This document shows positions 19,681 to 31,023 of a stretch of DNA of 64,000 nt, piece by piece (the first letter of the stretch is position 1; each line of letters opens with the position of its first letter). Location of the stretch: assembly GCF_001641265.1 (NCBI RefSeq), contig NW_020167521.1, forward strand, positions 868,001 through 932,000, read 5' to 3'. Under the pieces are notes generated by a model that was given only the letters and a program-made list of their open reading frames with translations, searched no databases and was not told the DNA's origin. A program made the translations under genes and the position numbers. This stretch comes from Pseudogymnoascus destructans. Lineage: Eukaryota > Ascomycota > Leotiomycetes > Thelebolales > Thelebolaceae.

Positions 19681-21443
19681 CATCCCGAAGGATCTGAGGG
19701 AGGCGGACCGCCAACGATGCAGCCGATGATCTCGACGTATTGAAAGCTTTCAGACACCCAAGGTCACTGGGGGTGTTTGTGGTGGCGGCGTGTGATGCGC
19801 CTTCCTTTGTAAATAGAGTTGATGGCAAGACGAGGCTGCGACTGTACTTGTGAAACTAGTACAGTGGTTTTAAGGTTGGCACATGCATGTGGAGTAACGA
19901 ACACAGAGCACAGAGCACAGACGGAAGTTGACAAGCGCATAGCAGTTCGGAGTGTTCCGAATCCGATAGGCTTGGTGCATCTTCCAAATGCGAGCGCTCC
20001 CATTGGTTTTCGAGGGATGAGACACGCCTTAAACTCCGAGGAGCCTCAATGCTGGTGTGGATGGTGTGGTGCGGTTGCAGCGAGTTGCATGTGATATAAG
20101 AATTTCTGTGCAAGGGTTTTTTGTACAGAGTCAACGTTAGGTTACAGCAAACATAACATACGGAGGTAATGTTAACGTCGGCACAGTTCTTGGGTATTAC
20201 TCAGTATGGTGACTGATGTATTGCCCCCCACTTCGGGTATCTACACCACCAACCACCTCACCTCATCTTTCCCTATCTAGCGGGGTACGAGTACTTCCTT
20301 GTCCCCGCCAACCGCCTAAAGTTAGTTATATGTAGTGCTCCGAGTACCCCACGATGACAGAGGCCAAGGCTATGATAGAGTACTTCGGACTGGCCTGCAA
20401 CTCACATATAACTTGTTGTACCCTGCTAAACTTAGTCACCACATAGTTTTGTACACTATGGCAGGTGGAGTATAGTAGCTCAGAAGAAAACATCCATACA
20501 GCTCACTTGCTTTATTCAGCTAAACCTCACCCCGCGCACCTCTATTGCCCACTTCCCTTCTCTCCCTTCTGTTTCCGGGGTGCTCCTATTTCTCCCGTCT
20601 ACCCTCACTTCCTTCTCTCTGCCTTGCCTATTGCTTCCCCCCCTCCTCTTCCCCTCCTCTTCCCCTCCTCTTCCCCTCATCTCTCTTCCCATTCCCTTAT
20701 CCCCTCTCTTTGAACAAAATCACCTTTTTCGAACAAAATCACCTCTTCCCTCTTCCCTCACCCCTCACCCCTCACCCCTCACCTCTCACCTCTCACCTCT
20801 CACCTGCTCACCTTCGACAACTGTGAGTAGAATTGTATATTATTCATTGATGCGCAGGCAGTGTGGTTTGTCAATATCCCAGGTAAGTACATCAGAATCC
20901 CTTCCCTAGTCTTATCCGAACCGTTCGGCGTTCATCTTTCGTGTTGTCATGGCATGGGGAAGCTTGGTGGTCCCGACGAATCACCAACCTCCTCTTTATC
21001 GCCAATCGCTCGTGGGAGAAGCACCCCCAAGGTGCTCACGCACCAGAGATGCAATATCGGTCGTAATCGACCAGGCATCAATTCATCTTCATATCTACTC
21101 AAGGGTTTATGCAGCCCCTGTTTGCTACCTCTTGCGCCTCGGCTTCCGGTAACGGGGGTCCGACTGATTGATTGCATTGGGACTCAGCTGCACCGGATTA
21201 TCAGCAACCGCCGCTCCAAGCTATCATCCGAGACAAAGCAACCCCTCCATCTTATCAGCCCATAATCTCACCTTTTTTTTTTTCCCAAATTCAATCACAT
21301 ATTTGCAGGATCCAAATAACTAATGACCCTCAAATGTCAGCAGGGAACACAGCTATATTCACGTAGCTGGGAACAAGACGACATTACCCAACTGTTCCAC
21401 GCAACATCCCGCGGTCTCCCGTTTGTTGGCCCTCTTGCCTAAC
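19681..21443. promoter_or_regulatory. Upstream region of GLT1 and apc15
   Basis: 1763 bp between divergent starts with no supported gene. 20520-20815 is pyrimidine-rich (CTTCCC and CACCCCT runs), a common feature of strong fungal promoters and leaders. Tandem CCTCACC units lie at about 20755-20810, and short frames there are low complexity. The GTAAGT at about 20882 and CTAATGA at about 21320 may belong to spliced leader exons of GLT1, which cannot be settled from sequence alone. Confidence 0.4.
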
Positions 21444-24400
21444 ATGGGCAGAGTCGATGATTTCGATGATAGACATATTCAAACTGAGGCCGAAAATGAG
21501 CCCTACAATCAGTATGAATACCAAACCAAGGACAACGAGTCGTGGGCTGGAGCTCTTCCAGTGAAGCAGTAAGTCTTTCTGTGGGATTAATCTTATACTT
21601 TGCTAATATTTGACATTTAGAGGCTTGTATGATCCATCATTAGAAAAGGATGCTTGTGGAGTGGGATTTACCTGGTGAGTATAATCCTCTCAGTTTGGAC
21701 GCAACAGCTTACAAAATAATAGCCATATCAAGGGCAAAGCCAGCCACAAGATTGTCAGCGATGGTATGTCTACTCCACTGGTTGATGTTTTGATAACTGA
21801 TTTTTTTTCTGTACAGCTCGGAACTTGCTTTGTAACATGACCCATCGTGGGGCGGTTGGTTCTGATGCACGAGATGGAGACGGCGCTGGTGTCATGACAT
21901 CGATTCCTCACAAATTCTTCATTAAGAATTTCGAGCGCGAGACCGATATTAAGCTTCCTCCTCTGGGGCAATATGCTGTTGGCAACTTGTTCTTCAAGCC
22001 AGATGAAGAGGTTTTGCAAGATTCCAAGAAGCAGTTAGTAAATATCGCTGAGTCTCTTGGCTTGCGTGTTTTGGGTTGGCGCGAGCCGCCCAGGGATTCT
22101 ACTATTCTCGGCCCTGCGGCTGCTTCGCGTGAACCCGTCATACTGCAACCGTTTGTTGTACTTACATCTGCGTATGGCCCTGGAAATGCGCCAGAGACTA
22201 CAGACCCTGACCAATTTGACGAAAAGCACTTCGAACGACAACTATATGTTCTCCGTAAGCGTGCTACCCACACCATTGGACCACACAACTGGTTTTATTT
22301 ATGCTCGCTATCCAATAAGAACATCGTCTATAAGGGGCAACTTGCTCCTATCCAGGTATACCAGTATTACTATGATTTGGTAAATGCAGACTACGAAGGT
22401 CACTTTGCTCTTGTGCACTCGAGATTTTCGACGAATACCTTTCCATCTTGGGATCGGGCTCAGCCACTGAGATGGGCAGCCCATAATGGTTAGTACTCTC
22501 TACACCACGATGCTTAACTTTGGTAACTAACTACTCATCCAGGCGAAATCAATACTCTTCGTGGAAATAAAAACTGGATGCGCGCTCGAGAGGGTGTGAT
22601 GCAATCACATGTTTTTGGCGATGAGCTGGAACTACTATATCCAATTGTCGAACATGGTGGATCCGACTCGGCCGCCTTCGATAACGTCCTCGAGTTGTTG
22701 ACAATAAATGGAGTCTTATCTCTCCCAGAAGCCGTCATGATGATGATTCCGGAGGCATGGCAAGATAATCCTGCCATGGATCCTGCAAAAGCTGCTTTTT
22801 ATGAGTGGGCTGCCTGCCAGATGGAGCCATGGGATGGCCCAGCATTGTTTACATTTGCCGACGGAAGATATTGCGGCGCCAACCTCGATAGAAACGGACT
22901 GAGACCCTGCCGGTACTACGTTTTGGATGACGATAGAATTATTTGCGCTTCGGAAGTTGGCACCATCAGCGTGGACCCGGAACGTGTGGTTCAAAAAGGT
23001 CGATTGCAGCCTGGAAAGATGCTCTTAGTCGACACGCTGGCTGGCCGTATCATTGATGATGCTGAGTTGAAGGCTACTGTATCGAATCGCCATGACTTCA
23101 AAGCATGGCTTCAGGACCAGCTAATAAGCCTGCCTAAAATTCACGATACCTTTGCAACGGCTGGGGTTCTTGATCTTGCTCCAAAACCAACCAGCTATGC
23201 TATCCAAGAAGATCCAATGCTTAAGGCATTTGGCTACACTTTCGAGCAAGTCAGTCTACTCCTTGGCCCTATGGCCACTGATGAGAAGGAGGCACTAGGG
23301 TCAATGGGAAACGACGCTCCTCTAGCATGTCTGGCGCAAGCTCCGCGTCTACTTTACGAATATTTTAGACAACTATTTGCCCAAGTGACAAATCCGCCAA
23401 TCGATCCCATTCGGGAAGCCATTGTTATGTCCTTGGAGTGCTACGTTGGGCCGCAGGGTAACCTCCTTGAAATGGATGCCTCGCAATGCAGTCGTTTACT
23501 TCTCCCCACGCCCGTTCTATCGATCCCTGATTTGAATGCTTTGAAGGATATCGCTAAGCTACATCCGCAATGGACAGTCAAAGTCATCGATCTCACCTTC
23601 AAGAAAGAGGAAGGGGTTCAGGGGTATATCAGACACCTGGATTACATCTGCAGCGAAGCAACGGCAGCGATTGAGAATAATGACCGCATTATTATCTTGT
23701 CCGACAGGGCTACTTCTGCTGACCGTGTTCCCGTTTCCACTCTTCTCGCCTGTGGAATGGTCCACCATCATCTAGTCAACAATAAATGGAGATCGCTTGC
23801 AGCAATTGTTATCGAAACTGCCGAGGCCCGCGAGGTCCATCATATGTGTGTTCTCCTCGGATACGGCGCCGACGCCATCAACCCGTATCTTGCTATGGAG
23901 TGCATCCTGAAGCTTAACCGCGAAGGACTTATAAGAAAGAAGTTGAGTGACGACACGCTTATCCGGAACTACAAGTACTCCGCAGATGGCGGGATTTTGA
24001 AAGTCATGAGCAAAATGGGCATTTCCACATTGGCTAGCTACAAAGGAGCTCAAATTTTTGAGGCTCTCGGTGTAGATGACAGCGTCGTAGAGAGATGCTT
24101 CAAGGGAACCGCAACTCGGATCCGCGGTATAACCTTCGAGCTGATTGCCGAAGATGCCTTTAGATTCCACGAACAAGGATTTCCTTCGCGCTCGACAACT
24201 AGTATTCCTGGGTTACCAGAGTCTGGTGAATACCATTGGCGCGATGGAGGAGAACCGCATATCAATGATCCTACGTCGATTGCCAATATACAGGATGCAG
24301 TACGAACAAAAAATGATAAGTCTTACGAAGCATATTCACTTTCCGAGTATGAGTCGATCAAGTCGTGCACACTCCGCGGTCTCTTGGACTTCAAATTCGA

Positions 24401-27400
24401 TGAGTGTACTCCAGTTCCGATTGACCAAGTTGAGCCTTGGACCGAAATTGTTCGACGATTTTGCACAGGCGCCATGTCCTATGGCTCCATATCCATGGAG
24501 TCCCATTCCACCCTTGCTGTTGCGATGAATCGCCTAGGTGGCAAATCGAATACTGGTGAAGGCGGAGAAGACCCGGAGCGTTCCAAGCAAATGCCGAACG
24601 GCGATACGATGAGGTCCGCGATCAAGCAAGTTGCCTCCGGACGCTTCGGTGTGACATCAAATTACCTTGCGGACTCAGACGAGATACAGATCAAGATGGC
24701 CCAAGGTGCTAAGCCGGGTGAGGGTGGCGAGCTTCCTGGCCACAAAGTATCAAAATCAATTGCCCGGACTCGTCATTCTACACCTGGTGTTGGGCTCATC
24801 TCCCCGCCACCCCATCATGATATTTATTCTATCGAGGATCTCAAACAACTGATTTACGACTTAAAGTGTTCAAACCCTCGAGCTAGAGTATCGGTGAAGC
24901 TGGTATCTGAAACCGGGGTTGGCATTGTTGCTTCAGGGGTTGCAAAAGCCAAAGCAGATCATATTTTGATCTCCGGACATGACGGTGGTACCGGAGCATC
25001 TCGGTGGACTGGTATCAAATATGCCGGCTTACCATGGGAGCTTGGGTTGGCAGAGACTCATCAGACTCTAGTGCTCAATGACCTTCGAGGACGTGTCGTT
25101 GTACAAACCGATGGGCAGCTGCGAACTGGCAGAGACGTCGCTATTGCCTGTCTTCTCGGCGCCGAAGAATGGGGATTTGCTACAACACCCCTCATTGCAA
25201 TGGGGTGTATTTTCATGCGCAAATGTCATCTGAATACTTGCCCTGTCGGCATTGCCACTCAAGATCCAGAGCTTCGTAAGAAATTCAAGGGTGCACCAGA
25301 AGATGTGATCAATTTCTTCTACTATATCGCCAACGAGCTTCGTGCCATCATGGCCAAGCTTGGATTCCGAACGATCAATGAAATGGTTGGGCATGCAGAG
25401 GTCCTCCGTGTCCGCGATGACTTACGGACTCCTAAAACAGCCAACATAGATCTGTCGTTGATTTTAGCACCAGCCCACCAGTTACGTCCTGGTGTCGCGA
25501 CATTCAATGTGCGCAAACAGGATCACCGCCTTTATGTTAGGCTTGATAATAAGCTCATCTCCGAGGCTGAATTGACGCTAGATAAGGGCCTGCCATCACG
25601 CATCGAGTGCGATGTTATTAACACCGACCGTGCTATGGGGACTTCGCTATCCTACCAAGTGTCGAAACGGTATGGTGAGGAGGGCCTGCCGATGGATACT
25701 GTTCACGTGAACATTAAGGGATCTGCCGGGCAGTCATTTGGTGCTTTCCTTGCACCTGGTATTACGTTGGAGCTCGAGGGCGATGCCAACGACTATGTCG
25801 GGAAAGGCCTTTCTGGCGGTCGCTTGATTGTCTATCCTTCCCGGGCAGCTGTATTCAAGGCCGAGGAAAATGTGATCGTGGGGAACGTTTGCCTCTATGG
25901 TGCCACAGGCGGGTCCGTCTTCTTTCGCGGCATGGCTGCAGAGCGCTTTGCAGTGCGTAACTCGGGTGTTACAGCTGTTGTTGAGGGCGTTGGTGACCAC
26001 GGGTGCGAATACATGACTGGTGGCCGAGTTCTCATTCTCGGAAGTACAGGGCGCAACTTTGCTGCTGGAATGTCTGGCGGTATTGCTTACGTTTTGGATA
26101 TTCACCAAGACTTCATGTCCAAACTCAATATGGAGATGGTTGAAGCTTCTGCCATCGACGATCCTGCGGAAATAGCTTTTGTCCGTGGACTGGTAGAAGA
26201 TCACCATCACTACACTGGGTCTGAACTGGCCGCCCGCATTCTGCTAGACTTCAATCGCGCACTTAAGCGCTTCATAAAAGTACTGCCCGTCGACTATAAG
26301 AGAGTTCTTGCTGAAGAAGCCGCGAAAGCAGTTGAGGCAAAACAAGCCGAATTTCAGTTACCTCTCTTGCATAAAGCTGAAGACCGAGGGCCGCGTGAAG
26401 CTGCCTCGGGCAATCATGTGCATGGAAAGAAACAGGACCTTCAAGATATAGAAGAGACAGTTGGCGATGCTGCCGCAGAGAAAAAACGGTCCTTGGTCCT
26501 TGATAAAACAAAGGGATTCATGAAATACCAACGGCGCTCGGAAAAGTACCGTTCGGCGAAAACAAGAACTCGTGATTGGGCTGAACTTTCTAAACGGCTT
26601 GATGAGGATGAGCTCAAGTACCAAGCCGCTCGCTGCATGGATTGTGGCGTACCCTTCTGCCAGTCTGACTCGGGATGTCCTATATCGAACATCATTCCAA
26701 AGTGGAACGAGCTCGTTTTCCAGAACCAATGGAAGGATGCTTTGAACAGGCTTATCATGACAAACAACTTCCCTGAGTTTACAGGCCGTGTTTGCCCAGC
26801 ACCGTGCGAGGGGGCCTGCGTACTCGGCATCAACGAAGATCCGGTCGGTATCAAATCTATCGAATGTGCGATCATAGATAGAGGGTTTGATATGGGTTGG
26901 ATGGTGCCTCAACCACCTAAAGTACGCACCGGAAAGAAGGTTGCAATTATAGGATCTGGACCTGCCGGCCTTGCCTGCGCCGACCAGCTCAACAAAGCCG
27001 GTCATCTGGTAACTGTTTATGAGCGTGCAGACCGACCCGGTGGCCTGCTGATGTATGGCATCCCAAATATGAAACTCGACAAGATGATTGTGAAGCGCCG
27101 CACAGACTTCATGGCATCCGAGGGAATTATTTTCAAAACCGGAGTCGCTGTGGGCGAGGATGTTGAGCTCTTAGACCTCAAGAAGGAAAACGATGCGGTT
27201 GTTATTGCTACCGGGGCAACGGTTGCGCGCGATCTCCCAATAAAGAATCGTAACCTTAGTGGTATGTATTGTTTTTCCTCTTCTCGTCCGTGACTTCCTT
27301 TCTCGTAATGTTCCGTCTTTCCTGTAATGCTCCTTCCTTCGGATACCTGGACCGCACCTCCCTCTGGACCTAGACCGCACCTTCCTCGAGATGCCTAGAC

Positions 27401-30147
27401 ACGCCAACGAGATGGATATCTTTCCTGCCCTCCATCTTTCTGTCTTTCACTGTCGACACGTTCTCCAAAGAAGTCAGGTAAGTCGACTCTTGATCTGATC
27501 AATTCAATTTACTGATACCATAGCAGTGATTCGAGTCTGTCGCTCTGCTGTCGTCTGCCCATTCGCTCTGCTGTGCTCTGCTGTCGTTTCAATCAGTGGC
27601 TGTCTTCTGGTGCTGCTCTAGTAAGTCAAAAGGTGCATTTTAATTCAGCCGTGTCACTGACGACTCGATTAATAGTCTTTCGTTTTCAGTCATCTGTCTA
27701 CCTCTAGTAAGTCGACATTCGTCAACTTGAAGTAGTGCTGGAGCTACCAATCGGCAGCGTCGATTTATAGACTCTTGCCGCCTACAAGATGTCTCAAGAC
27801 GAGGTCTCTAATGTCTTTGAGTATGTCTTGTGGCTTTTGTGGACCGTTCTGTCCCTTACGCCTGCCAAACTGAAGAACTCGGTTTTCGACATGGTCTTGA
27901 CTTCGCAAGAAGTGATCGAGACCAAGAAGTGATCGAGACCAAGAAGTGATCGAGACGCTCATGTTAGATTCCCAGCTAGCGTTTGCGCCGGGCATTTTGG
28001 ACGCTGTCCAAAGTAAGGAACTGCCAACGATTGCCTTCTTTAAGGGCTTACCGGAATGTCAGAAGAAGACCTGGGGCGTGTACGTCCTTGTGCTTGAGAA
28101 GGAAGGCTATCGGCCTAAGATTTACGTGGGCTCGGGGACTGGGGCGAACTCTGGTATACACCAACGGCTACGTCACTACGACGACGATTTCTACCTCTCA
28201 TGTTTCTCGACGTATCCAGCTTTCCTTCAAGGATGGCTTTATGATTACACAGAAGGGAATACTCTGCTGGGCACCCCTACCTGATGCCCTAACAAGATTC
28301 AAACTCCGCGTGCTGGTCCTCCTTGAAACCGCATTTTCGATCATCTTTTGGGCGATGCATAATAACGACAAAGATTATGGTATGCCGAAGCACCTTTGCC
28401 CCTGGGGAATCGGCACCCTCGATTATGACGGTTTGTGTACCCATGCTACTACCATCGAGGCGGTTCTTGCCCCTGAGCAGATACAGGCGAAGGAGGCTGA
28501 GATACTGCAGCGCACTTCGGATACAAAGAAGGCGACTTATTATGGGGCGAAAAATAGCGATTTCGCTGCTTGGAAGGCGACCCGGCGCCGTTACAGTCGA
28601 AGAGGGATCACGCCGAGAAACTGTCTTCTATGTATAGGTCGAAGGCGAAGGCAAAGGCAGAATGGAGATTCGCCTGTGAGACATGCGGCCGTCTCTTCCT
28701 ACAACAGGCCGCTCTCGACATGCACAACACCAGCAAGCGACATATCGATAAGATCAACGGCATCGCTCCAAAGGCTCCCAAGCGCCCGGGGCAAAGCGTG
28801 TGGGCCAAGGCGAATATGGCTGCGAAGAAGCACTACTGCATTGCCTGCGACTACAACGCGAGCACGAAAGAGAAATTGCATCGCCATTTTAAGTCCCAGA
28901 GGCATCAGAAGCGTGCTGCTGCGGCCAAGTTGGCTAAGTCCGAGTCCGAGTCGAGCTCGTAGCTGGCTACTCCTAAAAAGGTGACTTTTAGACTCCCCAT
29001 CGCTTGATGCGATGGGTAGAGAGCATCGATATGTCACCAATTGCGACTATTTTTCGAGAGCATCGATATCATTGGACTGGGCATCGAAATCGGCAGCGCC
29101 GATTCTTCGAGAGCATACAACTCCAAATCGGCAGTGCCCATTCGTTGAGAGTATGTGATATTGGCAGAGGGGGCATTCGATATCAGCAGAGCAGGGCATT
29201 CGCTATCAGCAGAGGAGGGCGTTCAGCAGAGGGCGTTCACCATCAGTATTCTTTTCATGTGACCCAGATTTTTTTTTGTACTCTCAAGACTAACAAACCA
29301 ATACTAATTTTTATTCTGTCTATCTATTGTTACGCTTGCTAATTATTATAACCTGAAAGGTATTCACTTTGCGATGCAATTCTTGCACAAAAATACCAAA
29401 TCCCTTCTCGATTCTAACCTTGATGATGGCTCATACATTTCTGCCAAGGGGAAGAATGTAGTTGTCATTGGCGGTGGAGATACAGGCAATGACTGCATCG
29501 GTACATCACTCCGTCACGGTGCCAAATCCGTGACAAACTTCGAGCTGCTGCCCCAGCCGCCCCCTGAGCGTGCTCGTGACAACCCATGGCCTCAGTGGCC
29601 AAGGATCTATCGGGTTGACTATGGCCATACAGAAGTAAAGCAACACATGGGCAAGGATCCACGTGAGTTCTGCGTCATGTCCGAGGATTTTGTTGATGAT
29701 GGCAATGGAGCTGTCAAGGGAATCAATACCATCCGTGTGGAATGGACCAAGTCTGCGACTGGTGGATGGGACATGAAGAAGATCGAAGGGTCGCAGCAAT
29801 TCTTCCCAGCTGAGTTGGTGCTTCTCTCGATGGGTTTCTTGGGCCCTGAGGATCGTGTTCTGGGAGACGAAATAGAGAAGGATACACGCAAGAACGTCAA
29901 GACGCCTCCTGGGAAATACAGCACGAATGTAGAGGGCATTTTTGCTGCCGGTGATTGTCGTCGTGGGCAGTCGCTAATCGTTTGGGTAAGTCACCCAACT
30001 GCTTTTCAGTGAAGCTTGACAACTAACAGGGATATCTAGGGAATAAACGAAGGCAGAAGTTGTGCACGGGAATGTGATATGTTTTTGGAAAATTCGTCCC
30101 TTCTCCCGGTGACGGGTGGGATCGTGAAACTGTCCGTTAGCGCCTAG
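21444..30147 (+). CDS. GLT1: NADH-dependent glutamate synthase (GOGAT)
   Basis: Seven exons: 21444-21568, 21621-21674, 21723-21763, 21817-22488, 22543-27261, 29360-29985 and 30040-30147, giving 2114 residues, the usual size. It makes two glutamates from glutamine and 2-oxoglutarate using NADH. Domains: a 53-residue propeptide before the nucleophile Cys54 (DACGVGF) and class-II amidotransferase; the FMN-binding synthase domain; the 3Fe-4S motif CHLNTCPVG at about 1191; the GXGXG beta-helix; then the GltD-like part with 4Fe-4S cysteines (CMDCGVPFC, about 1661; VCPAPCEGAC) and two dinucleotide folds (IIGSGPAGLACA, about 1762; VVIGGGDTGND). All junctions keep frame. Intron 5 is 2098 bp and hosts a nuclease-like gene; the other introns are 48-54 bp. 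Confidence 0.95.
27789..28962 (+). pseudogene. Decayed GIY-YIG nuclease-like protein with two C2H2 zinc fingers
   Basis: From the ATG at 27789 the sequence reads through four segments in different frames. The first ends at a stop at 27930 caused by a 17-bp tandem triplication. The second (to about 28255) carries the GIY-YIG-like core: WGVYVLVLEK, then KIYVGSGTG and GIHQRLRHYDDD, that is GVY, YVG and a following Arg. The third (about 28255-28575) contains YGMPKHLCPWG and LDYDGLC. The fourth ends at 28962 and has two fingers, CETCGRLFLQQAALDMHNTS.. and CIACDYNASTKEKLHRH.. , each CX2CX12HX5H. It resembles a homing endonuclease joined to a DNA-binding tail. At least three frame breaks make it non-functional as read. 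The family name is inferred from motifs. Confidence 0.7.
27906..27956 (+). repeat. Three tandem copies of a 17-bp unit breaking the passenger gene
   Basis: CAAGAAGTGATCGAGAC occurs three times in a row. The two extra copies add 34 bp, which shifts the frame by one. With a single copy the upstream and downstream frames would be continuous, so the expansion is a likely inactivating event. Confidence 0.85.
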
Positions 30148-31023
30148 ACCGGTTTAAAATAGAGGTGACGGCGGTATCTAGGGTTTTCGTAGATAAATAT
30201 AGGGAATATGAACAAAATGACACCATAGGCTTTGGAGCATGGGTCGTATGTCCTTTTTTGATATAATCTCAAATATGCTACAATGAGGCATGGCTAACGG
30301 TTGTGGTATGATTGGTGGCATTGGCATTGTTGTGTTATATGAACCATGCCTTTTATTGGACTCGTGTGTTTCGAGTGTAGTGACGTCAGATGAATATGTC
30401 GACATGACTTTATATATTTTGCCAATAATTACATTAAAAAATTAGCTCACCATATATTCTTTGCCTACCTATTCCTGAGGAGCTAGTATACCTAATTTTA
30501 GGCTGGCTCCTTTGACAACAAGCGGCATACCAAATATCTGGATAGTGTCTTCATACCATATGTTACGTACATAGAGTTCTCACATGATCTATACTTCAGT
30601 AACCTATTGCTCTGGTTATATGTGTGGATAAACATGCCAAGCATTTGTCTCAGTCCTGCACAGTAAAGAGTATTACTCTGTAGCATATGCAGCTGTCAAA
30701 CTTCTCCAAATATTGCAAATATTGGAGTTCTCAGTTAACAAAAGAAGAAATTATCCACTTTATTGTGGTCCTTATAGGTCGCAGCCAATACATCAGACAC
30801 GTGCACGAATGGAGCTTGCCAAGTGACGTTCGGGGCCAATGAACAACGTGGTGGCGGCTAAAACTACGAGTACGTCCAGACGCAGCTCTTATCGCGATAG
30901 CTATGGTTACAGCAGATCGACACAAGCCTCATTGACGACAACCGAACGTGTCCACACATAAAACCTGTCACACAGGAATCAGAGCCGCAAGAAAGGCTCT
31001 CTTTTCAAAGGCACCACATCAAG
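30148..31023. promoter_or_regulatory. GLT1 3' flank and VTC4 promoter
   Basis: 876 bp without a supported gene. A CACGTG E-box lies at 30798-30803, about 220 bp before the VTC4 start; this is the core site of Pho4-type phosphate-response regulators, which control VTC genes in yeast. The link is by analogy. Confidence 0.45.

Larger units (their letters stand above)
27262..29359 (+). mobile_element. Giant GLT1 intron hosting a GIY-YIG/zinc-finger passenger
   Basis: The GLT1 frame stops being homologous at ...KNRNLSG and resumes at IHFAMQFLHKN. The phase-1 junction has a GTATGT donor at 27262 and an AAAG acceptor at 29359, with CTAATTATTATAAC shortly upstream as branch region. The intron is over 30 times longer than its siblings. 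Inside lie a leader with its own intron-like pieces (GTAAGT...ATAG at about 27479-27525), a nuclease-like gene (27789-28962) and a downstream array of CATCGATAT and ATCGGCAG motifs. The insert must be removed by splicing for GLT1 to work, because many stops occur in frame. An intein is excluded. Confidence 0.8.

Noticed and set aside
27262..29359. Intein inside GLT1
   Set aside because: GLT1 does carry inteins in some fungi, but here the insert has stops in the host frame, lacks the N- and C-terminal intein motifs, and is bounded by good GT-AG splice sites at phase 1.
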